Shown here: one piece after another, positions 36,701-52,400 of the stretch
Layout of the letters: every line of letters begins with the position of its first letter
How positions within the stretch are numbered: position 1 is the stretch's first letter
Origin: Cinclus cinclus
Taxonomy: Eukaryota > Chordata > Aves > Passeriformes > Cinclidae
Assembly (NCBI RefSeq): GCF_963662255.1
Contig: NC_085046.1
Location: forward strand, 49,057,797 to 49,121,796
Direction of reading: 5' to 3'
DNA length: 64,000 bases
Notes under the pieces: model-generated
What the model saw: the letters and a program-made list of their open reading frames with translations, nothing else
Databases searched by the model: none
What the model was told of the DNA's origin: nothing
Translations under genes and position numbers: made by a program

Positions 36701-39700
36701 ACAAGCTGCATTATGAACATAGAAGCACAAACATCTTGACAATTTTTTTTGTAGAGGTTGTACTACAGAGACTGACTTAAACAGCTTAATATACTCTCCT
36801 TCTACTCCCCAAGATATCTTAAAAAACAATAATCTATTCTTAAAGGCCTTTAGATTTCAGTTTTAAGGCTGAATTAAGTTTAAAATAATTTAAAGACAAT
36901 ATCTTTACACAAATTGCAGGGTTACAAATCAGACTTGACTTTAGGCTTCATTTCTAATTTTGTTTCATTAAAGGAAAAATATGAGAAAGATAAGAGAAAA
37001 TGTTTTCACAACTCATCTGTAGAGCCAACAAAATGAAATTTTTCAACTTTATGGGTGACCTGCAACAAAGTTAGTTGATATTGCACAACTTGGTACTGTC
37101 CCCTACAGAACTTTTCCTTCTGAAATTGAAAAGACTGGTTTAATATAGAAATTTTAGATACAGAATTGCTGAGAAAACCGTAGAAAGACTTTAAGAGAAC
37201 TGAACACTTCAGATAAGAATTTTCAACCTGTGCCTTATTACACTTATCATCAAGAACAATAACAACAAATTGGAGAAGCAGCAGTTTCAAAAACACAGCT
37301 GTACACTTCATAGAATGCAAAAATTAAACGTCTATTTTTTCATGGTACAAATGAACTTCATTGACCATGTGTTTCAACAAGGTAACAATTACCCTATGCA
37401 CACCATACACTTTGCATACCAGTGAATTTCTGACTGAGTGGAACAACAACTGGAGTAGACTTCACAAGACTGGCTTTTCCAATGGACTCCAAATCTTTCA
37501 GGTCAGGAACCCGGTCATGGTAAATGAAGTCATTGTCTTTTCTGGCAGCTGCAAGTGCGCGGTTGATTTTGTCAACCAGATCTTTAACATTTATATATTC
37601 ATCATAGCGAGATGCTACCGTTTTCACCAAATCTGCTGCATGCTAAAAACATTAAAATACAGTTAAAATAATAAATTTTCACTCTCTTTCATATATTCTT
37701 AAGAAAACAGATGAGCATACAAAAAGAGGCTTCAAGCTCCATATTTCACAAAGTTGATAAATGCATGACGGTAACTTTCAAGTCGTCAACACAATCACCT
37801 TCTATAAGTCTGTCAAATTTTCTGCATATCGGTAGATACACAGCACATGTATCTTCACAATCAGTTGAAGCAGCATTTCACATACCTATTTTCCAAAAGA
37901 TCTGGGGACCTGGAGGAAGTAGTTCACTTTAGCCATTTTATTTTCTCTACTGTACTTAAAATACAAGACCACCTTATTCCTTTCAACATCTCCAAGTCCC
38001 TCTAGAAACCAGCTTTAGGGGGTGAAAAACTATAAAGACTAAAAAGAGAACTGTTTATATGATTTTTAAAAATTACTCAGCTTTAAAGCAGGATATCAGC
38101 AAAAATACTAGGTATAGATCAGGTAGACTTTAACCTTTGGGGGATTTTTTACTAACATTATGTAGGAAAATTTATCAACAAATCTGTCATATTAGCTGCA
38201 CTGAGATATTAAGCCTATGTAAACAGATTTAACATGTCAAGCAGTATCAAGTTGCCCAAAATTCACTAAAACACATCTTTACAAAAGTTAGAGAGGTGCC
38301 TTGTCATCTTTGCATCTGGTAATAATTCAATTCATGTGATAAACATGATCAACAATTTCTGAATACGTTTCATTCTTAGTTATTTGGATTTCAGAACTCC
38401 AAACAGCTTTTCAGGATTTGAAGTTTTTTTTCATATTTTTCAAAGAAGAAAGTTACTCACCTGTAACCTCCCAATTTCTTCACCAAATTTCTTCTGTTGT
38501 TTTGCCAGGATAGATTGATGATATTCTGCATTGGCCTGCATAATGCAGTGCTTTGCAGCCAGAACAGGAAACACCTCCTGGAAATAAAAATACTGACCAG
38601 AGGAAAGTCCACCCACATAAACCACCACAGACAACAAGGGATGCAGGAAGAAAAAGGAAGAAGAAAAGGAAATTAGAATCACCCAATTAATGGTTTAGAT
38701 AGGTTAAAACATTAGAGGTAAATGCCAGAGATCATGTGGCTTTGCATGGATTGAATATTTCTTTTTAAACTGCTGTTGTAAAATTCTTGGTGTCCATTAT
38801 TTTAGATGAGCCATCATTTAAATTCAAGCCATGAAGTCACAACATTTACTTCAAAGATAAGAAACGCATGCATGTAGTAGAAAGGACAGTTGCAAGAACA
38901 CTCCCAAACACCCCCAGACAAAGCCAAGACTGAGTTCTTATGAAATGGAGGTGGGTGGAAAGATAGGTCTTCTAGGGGTTTTTTGGTTTGACTGTTTTTT
39001 AATTAAAGTAATTACACTTAAAACAGCAGCAGGCCTATCAAGAAAGCAACTATAATTATGAAAGAATAAAGAAAGAAGACCAGTAACCACTGACCTGGAA
39101 ACCAACTTAAAAGTCATTTTAGACTTTATATAAATGCACTTATCTTTGCAGGAGTACCAACCAAGATATGAAGAAAACATTACGCTACAGCACACAGACA
39201 TGGTCTTATATTAAGGATTTGGCCTTACTGTTTTATTTCTTAAATCAAGGTGCACTGAAAAACCAGAGTGATGCTTTAAAGACCTCAGTATACAAAGACC
39301 TGCTTCTTCACATTTATGCAAATTTGCTGCTCCCCCAGAGATGGAAAAATAACATTTAAAAAGGGTAAATTTGGATGACAAAGCTGTCTGGAAGGCCTTG
39401 CAACAGGAGTCCGATGTAGCCAATCAACTTTGATGTCACACTCCTACACATGTAACTGTTCTCAGAGCTGGTGTTAACCAGCAAGTCTCATGCTCTTTCA
39501 AATAATCACTTGACAGATTAATTTGCAACCGGAACGAGGAGCAGATCTACAGCTTAGAAAGGTACACAATAATGAAAGAAAAAGTAATGGCTTTATTATA
39601 TCTCACAGCCTGTCAAAAATCATCATGAACAATGTTAACACCTATATGAGAAACATTCAAGGAACACAAGAAAGATCTTCCTACCTCTTCCAAAACCAAC

Positions 39701-42700
39701 AGCATTCAAATGAACAGTCAAGATTACATTGGGATATTTTACAAGTATCAAGACTCTTTTGGGGTAGTGCAAGAGAAGGCAAGCAGAAGGAGAAAAGACA
39801 CGCACTGACTTCCAGTCATGTTTTTTGCTAACAGGTGAGTGAATGAGTACAGTAACTCTGTATTCATGCTGTACTCAACATAAGAGCAAATTTCACATGG
39901 AAACAGTGAGTCTAAGAAGCCAATTAAACCCAAATAGAAAGTGTTAGCTTGAAAACAGATTTAGCAAGGCATTAAGTTCTAAGAATACATCCCTAAATAA
40001 CACCACAACCATTTCAAGTTAACTTTAATGAAATGCATTACAAATAAATTCACTTCATGTATTAAGATCTTATTAAAAAAAAAGCCCATACTTTTTTTGC
40101 CCCCTCGATTAATCACTGTTTTTCAAATTACAGGTTCATTTCCCTTAAAAGCAGCAATATGTCAGTTTGAGAATATATATTTTAAGTGTCTTTCATTAAG
40201 TCCATTGTAAATAGTAAGTTTTTCACAGTAACAACATACCTCTTGTGCTGGTTATGCCACCCCTCATTATTCCCAGGAGTTACTAACCTTGGGCAAAGTA
40301 TCTTTATATTGACACTGTTTGTAAGCATCACCATAGTAATCTGCAGCTTGATTTGCTAATTTAGCTATAATACCATCTTTCATTTTATCTGTGGGGAGAA
40401 GGAGAAAAAACAAAGAACAATTAAGATCATCATCAGTTTTTATAACTGAACAGGTGATGATTTCATCTTCAAACAGCAATAACTGCATTTTAAGTGTACA
40501 GCTTTACATTGTAACTCAAAGGTGGGAGCCCATTCTTTCCTCTTGACATGCAGCAGCAGTTTCCAGAATTTCTACTTCAACCATGACACCAAAGGTTCAG
40601 TCAGCTGAACAAGGAATCTTCTGGGAGATGCAAGCATTTATGCACGATTAAGAGTGATGCTTTACCTCAAACCAATGGCAAGCTGCCAAAAAAGCCACAA
40701 CAATCCCACTCAAAAGTCTGACAGCTTGCTCCCAGCCCTTCCTTGTGCCAGCACAAGCACTTATGTAGCCATAGTCAAAGAATTTAGCTGAAGCCTAGTT
40801 AGCAAAATAGGTTTTATTTTCAGCAGGATCTGTTCCTAACACAAATCCATGTCAGAACTCTGAAAAACTGCAACAGAGAAGGGACTGGTGCTTTCCATTG
40901 CAGTCCATACCACTGTGAACTTACAGCAAATGTAGAAACACCATTCCAAAGCAGAAAAAAACACAGCTCCTCAAAGTCCTATACAGTATTCCTATCAGCA
41001 CATGTGCCTATCTGCAGTGGTATCACCTGCCGCACATCCTTATCCTGCTCCTAAAGCTAAAACTGCTAGAATAGGAATGTTCTGCAACTATCTCCTTTTA
41101 TAAAGGAGATAAAGATAACCTCTGGCCTGCACTAGCAATTCAGCCTTCCAAGACAAGGCAGGCAATCAATGCAAACACTGGCTATCCACTCTAAAGAGCT
41201 GCCCTTGGAAACAAGCAACCCCTAACTCCAGTGACCCTTAGGTCATACTGATGTCAATACTGTGGACTACGGAGAGATTAGGAATTCTGCAGAGTATGCT
41301 TATCTGCCAAAATTCAACCAAAAGAATTCCCAAGTGGTCTGATCATACCTGCATATTCATACATCTATCTACAACATTTCAGACATAAGCTGTTATATAT
41401 TACATTTCGCGTCTATGAGGTAAACATGTTTAAGGTATGCCAGAAAGATCTTTTCACTGTGGAACAGGATTTAGAGGACAAACTGGGAGAAAATAGCTTA
41501 TGAAATATACCACCTTTCTTCTTTGCTAGAATGTTCCTGTCTGGTGCAGTACATACTTAATAAAACCAAACCACACAAAAAACCTTAAATAACTTTTCTT
41601 TCTAGCTCCACCAATTCTGCAGTAGTTACATCTTCCTTCCTATAGCTGGACCATTAAGAAAGGAAAAAATACAGGCATATTAACTACATTTCCATTAACA
41701 AAGAAAATGTTACACTCATTTATCCATGCAGAGAACTCAGAACATATCTTTCACCATCAGAGGCTTTAGTTATTATTCAGGTATCTTTAAAATATTGCAG
41801 CTACAATGTAAGCCCTAATTCAGAAGAGCAAACATGTTCAGACTTAAAGACATTTAAAGAAAACATTAGGAAAGGCTCAGAAATTAAAATAACTAGCCTG
41901 TAGTTGTGTAATTTATAACCAATTTGGCTTTTGCCAAATAATTCTGCTTTCTTTCAACTTCAAAATAAACTCAGTTCTATCAGAAATACCACTGTAGCTG
42001 GTAAGCTGATAAATGGACTATCATGTGAGAGAAAACCCAGAAAATTCCAAGTAAGGTAAAAAGTCAATGCATCAAAAAGCTTAATTTCTGTTCTGAGATC
42101 TAACTCTGAAGGATTTGTGTTTGAAAAATACATTTTTCAAGTTAAACATGTATCAAACATGATTCTTCACAAAATGTCTTTCCCCTCAGAAAAAAGAACC
42201 AAAATCCAGCATAATCAACAGCCTTCATAATCAGATGATTATTAACCTTACTGTCCTTCAAACACTGTCAGTCTTGTGGTCTTAGGAGTAATCACAAAAA
42301 TCTTCAGTTCACTGGGCAAATCTGCGGTTTGGATTAGCTTTGCTTTGTCTTTTTTATGTTTTTGAAAAGAAGAAATCAAGATGGTGACAATCAATTTGTC
42401 ATACAAAATGAGGGAAGCACCTGCTCCATTCCTGAAGAAACATTTCAGGCATTTCTTGTACAAATTTATTTCAAAGCAATGTCCAATCAGCCAGAGACTA
42501 AAATACCACTATCAGCATGATAAAGAACAAACATAATTTATCAGCTGGCTGAAGGACGACAGTTTCTTGTCAAGATTCTTCTAAAGGAAGAAAGGCTACA
42601 AGAATTTTCAGGGATCTTCCCTGTGAAGACAAGAAATATTGCAGTTAAGATAACCCACATCTTTGTCCAAAGTATTCCAAATTATGTCAGGAGAGAGCCA

Positions 42701-45700
42701 TTTGTGATCAATCACATTTGACATCTATGTCCTTATTTCTACTTTGTAAGTATCTGTAACTTTTAGATAAACAACATTTTCTGAACAAAGAGAGAAGAGC
42801 AGAAGAGTAAGAAACTGTATCAAAGATAGTACCATTCCACTGAAAAATTCTTTGAAGCATAAGTTCTTTAACAGCTGTATTAAGATAGCTAGATTGCAAA
42901 TGTGTATTTCACAATCAACTCTTAACATCTAGGGAACTTATTTTTTGTTCTACCTGCAGAATTCCCTGAGTTCAACTGGGCATTCTAAAAGATTTGGTCA
43001 AAGAGCTCCTCTTTAAAAGCAGGACCAACAAAACAGAATTTGTTTCCCTTCAACTCTTAGAAAAACCCCTTTGTTTCTAGCACAGTAATTTCTTTTTAAA
43101 TTCTCATAAAATAACTCCTTAGACAAAGGAGAAGGGGAGTACTTATAAAATCCCTTATGCACCATTTTTGGTACTCTCAGCTCTTTCAGAGAATGTCTTT
43201 TGTTTTCAAAGGGGGAAGGGAAAAAATATAATCCAGTAATATCATTTGTAAAGATGGAGACTAATGGTTTTGGACATAAAAAAGCAGGTAGGAGAACTGC
43301 ACTGCCAGGTGAACCTTAGACATATTCTTAAGGGACATCTGTATTCTGTGTTTAATGACCTGCAAGGAGCATGGGGAGTATCAGAAAATGCAAACAAAAA
43401 CTTCTGAAACACCCTTGATGTATTGTAATTTTACTTTTTTTTACTATACTAGTGTCATTAGTGTAGGCTCTTCGTAATTTAAAACACTTCCAATTTTTTG
43501 GGGAAGTTGCAACATGTACTTAAATAGACAAGCCAAAAACTAAAATATACCTCTTGTCGCTTTCAAAAAAAAGACTTCTTGGGCTTGAGCCAGCATAATA
43601 AGACTGAGAGTCCCAACTGTGTCTGGAGAGATGTCCACTGTAGGTTCTCGATTCAAGGCTGACAAAACTGTGTCTTTAATGTGTTGAAAAGCACCACTAG
43701 CAAACTAAGTAAAACAAAGTAACATTATCATCCATTCTTTACATATATATTTTCTCATTAAGAAATATAATACATATAAAAATACAAAAAAAAAAGTTTA
43801 TTTGGTGTATGATCTCCCATTTATTGTTTAGCCACCAAAAACAACTTCTTGTGACCTCTTGTTCTTGTAGCCACTTACAATGAGACAATCATCATGACAG
43901 ACTCCAAATAATATTACACTGGTTACACCAAACAGCCTAAGATTTTAACACATTCCAGAAAGAAGTAAGGTTATTACTGTAATACTTGTGAAAACTAGAA
44001 TTTATACTAGCTAAAATTATTAAAGCTTAAGGTGAAAGTTTAGTTACCAGCTTGCTTGAGGAAGGGGGTATAGGGAACTCTATAGAATTGTATCCTCCAA
44101 ATCTGATAAACAAATATGTGACAAGACCAGGTACAATCCAGTCAATCCATCTTTGCAGTTAAGAGCATGAAAATATGTACATATATATTTTAGCATATGT
44201 TTACATAGTTTTAAAATTGAGATATACTTGTTTAATGTTCTAAGAATACGAATTCTGAATTCCTGAACAGATGCAGGGAGCCTCTGTACCTGATAGTGCT
44301 TAGCTGCAACTTTCAGTCCTTCATCATTATCCAGATTCTGTTCTGCTGCAATCTGGCTTGCCAGTGCTCCACAGTTGAACAAAACACAGGTCTTCTCGTA
44401 TCCCAAACTTGCCAGAGCTGCAGGCAAGACAGACAGCCAGACTTTTAAGAAAATAAACTTCAGTTCTCTAGCATCCTGCAAATGAGGCCAACACTATTAT
44501 CAGCAAAGGTATCAACAGTTTCAAGTAAAAACAAACAAAACCCCAATCTTATTGAACTTTTCAAGCTGAATTAGTCTTCATTCTGAAGGCTTTAGAAAGT
44601 CTAATTTAGTACTGTCACAAAATGTTTCCACGTGAGCAACTACAGAAATTGATATAAAGCATAAAAGCAATAGCATGAAAACATATACAAAAATAGTTTT
44701 GAAGTCTTTCTAACTAGAGTGCAGCTTTTTGGCCCTTGAAGCATTACCAAGCAGTCATCTGAAATATGAACTTGCATACATTAATCATTTTGCAATAACT
44801 GACCAATTACAAAGACTTTTACATGTTCAGTTTTCTATCTATTGAAATGTAGGGAATTTTTCACCTTTAAAGCTATTGTTTCAGGCTAAAAATGCTGACA
44901 AATATATCCTTTATGAATGTACTCAAACAGTTAAGGATTTGCTTCATTAAAATTTGATCTCAGTAGACAGCAGCATAGACTGTCCAGAAACAACTCCTCC
45001 CTGGCAGTACTTCATAGGTCCAGAGGATGGAGCCCACACTTCTAGAACTAGAAATACCTGAACAGGAACCATTTTGATTATTAATTGCTTTCAAAAGGTT
45101 AGCTGCCCTACGCAAGTGCCTGACAAAAACAAATACTATAGATATTAGTCTCCTACTAGTGTCAAAGTGTCCAAACAGTCCTCTTAGAGGACTCTTAGTC
45201 CTCCAAGAAGTGACAACTAGTGAATTTTCAATTTTACAAACCCAGGTACAGTTATCCTTAAAACATGAAGGTACTAAAGGTGTACATTTGTTTCATTTCA
45301 CTGACATCCAGCTTCTTATACAGCTAAATATTTATCTAACACCTTTTTGAAGCTTCTATGCTAATGCTTACTAACCTGCACTAACTTTTCAACAAGCAAG
45401 CCTAAATCTGACATCCTATTTTTCCCGTTTGTTTCCAAGTGAGTTGCACTGTCACTATTTTACCGTGATAATCTCCCTTTATAAATTTATTTTCCAGAAT
45501 TTTTCTAAGAATAAGGTCTTGAACTCAGACTTTGAAAAGACTAAAACAAAAGACAGGAAAGAAAATAAGGCTTGAAAGTTTGTGAAGTGCAGAATTACTT
45601 TGTACTCTGGACTGCACCTCAAGTGTGATTTACTCTAGCAATACAGACTTTCCACAGACTCACATGTTTACGGCACCACCTATTAACTTTGTCAATATAA

Positions 45701-46446
45701 TTCAGATAATATGCCATGCTGTGAACTTGGTCACTTTTCAACTGTGACAGATATTGTGACTTTTCAAGCAGTCACAGTATCTGTCAGCTAACACTGTGAC
45801 ACAGACTTTGGATCCAGGGCAGGTGGGAAGCAAACAGTTCAGCACCACAGCAAGAGCCAGAACTCTTAAGTCACATCCCTGCATCTTGTTGCCACAGAAG
45901 TCTCAGGACTTTTACGCTGAATTTCTACCTAGAAACTCCTCTTAGACTTCTAAAGAAATTTTGCTTCCTTGATTACAGATAGCTTTGTTTTACACTGAGA
46001 AACCTCACCACCAATTCTGATCTCCTTTTCTTAATTTCTTTCCACCAAGATCTGCTTTAAAGGTTCAAAATGACCCTTATCCCAATATCCCTTAATCTAA
46101 GTTAAAAACTTCTTTGGTATTTGACACAGACTGCTGCATAAATATCTGCCCATCTACCTCACAGATTATTTCGACTAGTATATAATTAACCTGCAGACAA
46201 GAAAGCTTCCTCAAGCTGCAGTAATAGCACATTTATTCAAAGTCTTATAGTAATCATCATTGTTATGGCTACTGATTCTTTTTTTCTCATTATTACTATA
46301 GATCTCTGGTGATTCACAGACTATGTTTACATAATAACTAAATATTCTGAACTTTACAATGAAACAGATTCAATCCTCATTAAATGTTAGGCCCAAAGAA
46401 AGAACAAACCAAATTCTGAGGAGAAAAATAAAAACAACAACAACAA

Positions 46447-46491
<45 letters not shown>

Positions 46492-49400
46492 ACACCAAAA
46501 AAACACATCTTCAGGAAGGTTTCCAATTACCCAGGACTTCTTAGAACTGTTGGGACAGAAAGCAAGGATCACCTGAGTATGTATGCATAGGTATCTGGTA
46601 CATTGTTACAGATACAATTCACATGAGCACAACTGTTAGCATGTGTATTTAGAACACAGAAAACTGCAAAGACTTCCAGTAGCTGCTAATGGAGAGCTGC
46701 TGTCTTGGGGTGACTTCATATTGCTTCTATCCCCAGTTGTCTGTTCTGTTGGTGTTGAATATTGAGTTCTGCAGCTTTAAGACTCGCTCCAGGAGTGAAG
46801 GGAGAGAGAAGATGTGCAGAGTTCGTTATCAGAGACTGCACTTGCTCCCCCGCATCCTTCACACAGACTCTGTTCTCTGCAGTGGACAGCAGGAAAGAGC
46901 TCTCCTTTGCTTTTGGTTGTTTTTCTTCTGGCTAGCTGAGGCAAAGTTCCCTGGACTGTGGATTTGCTTTCCTTTTTCTTGGAATGTTCAAACCTGCTCT
47001 GGACTGAGAACCCCGAAGAGCACCAGAAGCTCACACCTGTGTCACACCAGGCCTGGACTGGGCCGTGGCATTTCCCAGTGCCAGAGGGACTGAGAACAGC
47101 CTGAGTGAGCTGGGCTGCAATCCACAGAACGGACTCTTCTGAATTTGTCATCTCTTCAGAGGGGTGAGAGGTTTTGCTGTTTAGTACTGTTCATTTTTGT
47201 GCTGGGGAGTGCTTTGCCTGTTAAATAAACAGGTTTTTTTCCGCTTCTCTCTGAGGAAATATTTTTCCCCAAACCCAGCTGGGAGAGGGACTGCTTGAAT
47301 CTGTTTCCTAGAGGGACTTCATTCAGAGGTCTTCTCCCAAACCTGCCCTAAACCAGGACAGTTGTATAAAGTAGGCAAAAACTTTAGTAAAAATAAAACC
47401 AGAGTGAAGTTCAAATACTTTTTCCAGGCTTTGTCTAAAACTTTAAAACTGCAATGGTCATCTTGCAATGCCAATCATGATGAACACTTAGGTATAAAGA
47501 GAAATACTAAAGAATGATGACACACAACTGAACCGTTCCTCACTTATTCAAAAAGGAGTCTTACTTCTATACTGGCAAGTGTCCCAAAGCCATTTCATGA
47601 CCCTGAATTTGTAGTGCAGAATTGTCCCTCTATGACTAAAACAAATCTGACTCAAACTCACTATGTTCATGTGGAAAAAATACAGGGGTTCTTTTTTCCA
47701 CATGTTCAAATCTGTATGACATAATTCAGAAAGAAGTGATAGAAGAGTAATTTTGGAGCACAGGCAAATAATTTCATTCTCTTGAACAAAATGTGGTATG
47801 AAGACTAGGTTACTGAAGCCAGCTACCATCACTCCCCTTCTGGAACAGACTCACTCACTCATAAGCACACTTCATAATGATCTTACTCATTTAGAACAGG
47901 AAGAGCTGCATTACCCAAAATCTACTGAACGTGAATGTTAACGTTAACATAAACAATTTTGATTAGTAGCAATTGGAGTTGCTCCCAGAAAACATCTGAG
48001 AAGCAGACAGTACAGCTACTCTCAGACCACATATGTAAACGTGCCCCTGGAAATCTAATATAAAATCTCAATTTTGTAAAAATTCTTTGCATGGTGCTTA
48101 TTTGTTCATTATCAATGTTGAAGTGATGAATTTGTTACCAATATAGTTGAATTCATTTGAAAGATATGTTGAGAACACTAGAAAGACTATTAAATCTACT
48201 ACATAGAAATATTCTCAAAGTTTATTATCATTAATACTTGATTTTTTGGTACATTCACATACCCAATTTGGCAGATCCTCCAAAAAGTGATCCTTTATCA
48301 AAAGCATCTTTCCACGTAAATGTTACACAGACCTGGAAGTTGTGAAAAAGAAAGATCTTCACCTCTAAAACCAAATATAATCTTAAAACACCCCGAATTT
48401 ATGCATTTAACCCTTATATTCTAATGGTATGAAACCTTTCATTCACCTCTTGGAACACTACAAACATTCTGGAAGTTTCAGGAAATCTTCAAGAAGTACT
48501 CAAAACAAAATTATGCTACATCTTCTTCTTCCTGTTAGTTAGTCCAAAACATTTCAAGTAGACAAGACAGAAATTCTCAGAATTATTTTTCAGCTCTGTT
48601 CATATTCTGAGCAATAGATAAATTTGTTTCTGAACAAGATACTCCTCTCCCAGTAAGTCTGATGGGTTGGTATAATCACAGTTTAAGGAAACCATCCAAT
48701 CAGGCAGTTTCCAGCGTGCCAAATTACGTATCTGGATCTGTGTATTTGGATCTGTTGCACAATAGCAAAATCTACTCATTACTATGAGTGAATTCAATAG
48801 CAGCTTTATCAAGAGATGCCCTCAGGAAAGAGAACACAGACAGAAACAGTGTGTTTTATTTATACTTCCAGCACATACTTCAGAGGCAATGAAAATACTT
48901 AATACAATCTGCTTTCAAAGTTCCACAATTCAATTCCTTATTCACCTGATCAAGTAATTGTAGGCAACTGGTATCAAACCAGAAAAGATGGTGAACTTCC
49001 TCAGTTTAAAGTGCTTTGGGAGAATTATTTCAGAAAGAGCAACAGCTTTTCTTGATAGTATATTTTCATCTAGCAGCAGTGCTAGCGCAGGATATTCTGG
49101 TCCCCAGCTGCATTGCTGCTTCCACTGACTATTTCTCCCCTTAGGTGGAACAGTTTACAGACATGCAGATCTTGCTGTCTAAGTTTTCCAGTTTTCCTTG
49201 TCTCAGGGTTTGTAGATTACTATAGCAAAGGATTTGCTCACTTAAAACCAATGTGTAGCTCTTGGCTGCAAGCAAATGCAGCTACATGGAAAACTCACAT
49301 AGAAGAAAGATTCAAATTACTTTTAACCTGTAATACTGAAAGGAAATTTTCCTTTTAATAATAATATCACCATTTAAGTATGATTTGTTGATTTGATAAA

Positions 49401-52400
49401 GAAATAAATTCTGTCATATTTATAAACACATTGAAAGAAAACCCACACCTTATTCCAACAAAATACAGGAGCCTACAGATCTACTCCAGCCTCCACCTGA
49501 AGAAGCCTTCAATAGGAAAAAGTTAAGCTGAATTTCTCTCTAGAGACATGATTCTAAAGAAATATGGTAGGAAAAAAAACCCAAACCATAATGAACACTA
49601 TACCTATATAAAAAATACGTCATGCAGAGGCAGGAATAAAGTGATAAGCTCTTAAATGGATTATTCTATTAACTGTTGTGAAGGAAACATCTGTTCTGCT
49701 TCAAAAAACAAAGACCATATTACATCCATTTCCACAAGTTTTCCCACAGAAATTACGAATTTAAGATCCTTTAGAACATAGTATGAAATAGACTTCTTGG
49801 AAAGCAGAGTTGAAGAGGAATCAGCACAGCCCAACTCTTTCTGCCCTAGAAGACAAGCAATAAGCAGCCAAAGCCAAAATGTTTCTCAATCTGTAAAACA
49901 AAAGCAATTATGGCCACTAGAGGTGAAGTTTCAGCATAGACTGTATGCGAACACTGACTATAAAATAAACAGAGATTACGAAAAAGTAAGGCTCAGAGAG
50001 ATCAGATATCTTGTTCAATAAAACTACTCGCTAGAGAATCAGGTACAGGCTTGGAAGTCATACATCATAGGTGCCAGAATTCAGTAACTGATTTGGCAGT
50101 CTTACCTGATTTTCAGAGAATGGAAACTTTGGTTCAATTGAACACAGCTGATCATAGTATCTACAAAAAAAAAACCACAAAACAAAACAAAAAACGGAAC
50201 ACACAGCTATTAGATAAATGAAATTAATAGTTTTGGCTTATCAAACTAGCATATATGCTAGGGAGAAAGGCACAAAAATCCTACACACAAGTTAAGAAAC
50301 TCATTTGTAGCAATGGAGAATTTGCAGGATGGACAATTTCTGTCTAAAGGGATTTTTTTCAGTAGAGGAACAAGTTCAGCAGGAGGTAGTTTTTCACAGA
50401 TAACATGGGAACCCTGTCTCAGTCAGAAGTAAAACAGTATCACAGACAAAATTGATCCAGATATCACTACCAGATGGATGGTGGATTAGAAAAGACTATC
50501 ATGCAAAGGGGTCCCTGTATACATACAGGCAGAAAATGAGTACATTAAGTCATGGTGCAAAAGTAAATTAAATACAGCATTAAACATAATATTGACATGC
50601 TACAACACTGTACTGTCCTGATCTGAACATTAGAACCCAATTTCAATGTCTTTTAAATAGATGCCATTTGTCCGGCACAGTATCAACAGGAAAGACTAAT
50701 CATTGATAAAATTCTTTAGTTGTAAACTTAATTTTCATTGGGATATATTCCAGCAGTCACAGTGAATTAAACCCACAATTTCTCTGTATCATTATTTTGT
50801 CTAGTCACAGTGGAAGATCTTTAGGGAATTATACCAGAAAGATAATATACTGAGTATAGATAGCACAATCCCTCACACAATCTATCCAGGCAACAGTAAG
50901 GAATACAAAGTTTTCACCTGTGGTGCCCTACACTGGCACCATTTGTTAAACATGACAGGCTGGATGCAGAAAGTGAAATCTTAAGACTGCTGAGAACACA
51001 TAACATGTGAAACCTGCTTCCTATACTCTACGCTTCCTGTAGCACTGGCCACACAGGTATATGCTCAACATTATATTGGTCAAATTGTTTTATAAAGAAT
51101 TTATATTCCCAATATACAAAACACCTTGGAGTAATGGCTTTCAGTCTGTGAAACAGGACAAACATACCTCCCAGCTCCTTACACTGTTAAATACTGACCA
51201 CAACAGATACAGGCATGAGATGCATGTACAAGACCTGTGTTATACAGACAATAAATGTTCGTTTAAAAATTCAGTAAAAATTTTTGAAACTCATATACAG
51301 TAAAAATAGTGTTAGTGTATTTTTCAGTTAATTGTGTCTGCCAACGTGTATCAGACTACAGGTTAATGAGTTCAACTGAACCACTGCAATTTAAGATACA
51401 ATATACCAAGCCATATCAAAAACTACAATAATCTGCAACAGCAACAGGACTTCCACAAATAACTGAACTGAAAGAAATTGCTTGCAAAGCTAAAAAAACA
51501 GTAGGCAAATATTTACCATGAAGGCAATTTAATCAAGATTAAATGACTTACCAACTTTGTGAAAGGTATAGTTAAAAAATAACTAGCCCTGAAGACCACT
51601 GCAACTTATATATTTAAATATACTTCCTCCTTTGCCTTTGAATGGTCTCAACACACTTGTTCTCACATAGCATCACAAAAGGAGACTTTGCATGCTGTCT
51701 CCTCTGGACTCAATTTGTTAACCAAAAGCCGCCACTAAAGCCAAGCTGTCTTCCCACATTCCACGATTACACTGTCCTCATCTGCCGTGAGGATGGAGCA
51801 AATGAGCAAATCTTGTCAAATGTCCCTGTGAAGCTGGGTGCGCCCAAGCCTTGTCTCCCTGCAAACAGACTATTCTTTGTGTCAACATAACAAAAAATAA
51901 ACCAGAGAGGTGTATACTCCTCTAAATAGGGTTTTTTGTTTGGTTAGTTTTAAACAAGTTCAGAATTTATATTACTGTTTTCTTTACTATTTTAAGCATA
52001 TGATATTTCTTCTTATTGGAGAACTTTAAATTCTACTCAAGATTTAAGAGCTCTTCAAAACTCTGCAGACAAAAAAAAAAGTCCCAGAACATAACCATGT
52101 CAAATTTTTTAGTTCTTTAAAAATAAATGGTATAAATATAACAGTATGCATAAAACTAAACATGTAAAAATGGTAAATGAAGATGTTAACCACAGAACAG
52201 CATAAAACTGTAAGTAATACAGAAGGAGAAGCCACAAAGGATGCACAAGTCAGTTATATACAGAAGACGACAGTAAATACAAAGGTGTGATTTAAAACTA
52301 AATTTTCAGTAATTTAAACTATCAAGATACAGAGAACACAGGGCACAACATAGAGGAGTGCTATGTTTGGCTGTGCCAGTGAGGAACTACAACTGCAGCA

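Noticed and set aside
46432..46489. Poly-A tail of a processed pseudogene
   Set aside because: No recognisable mRNA body precedes it and no flanking duplication was found; a simple repeat explains it.
46689..47151. 134- and 124-codon ORFs on opposite strands
   Set aside because: Both lie inside a solo LTR and overlap each other; no domain.
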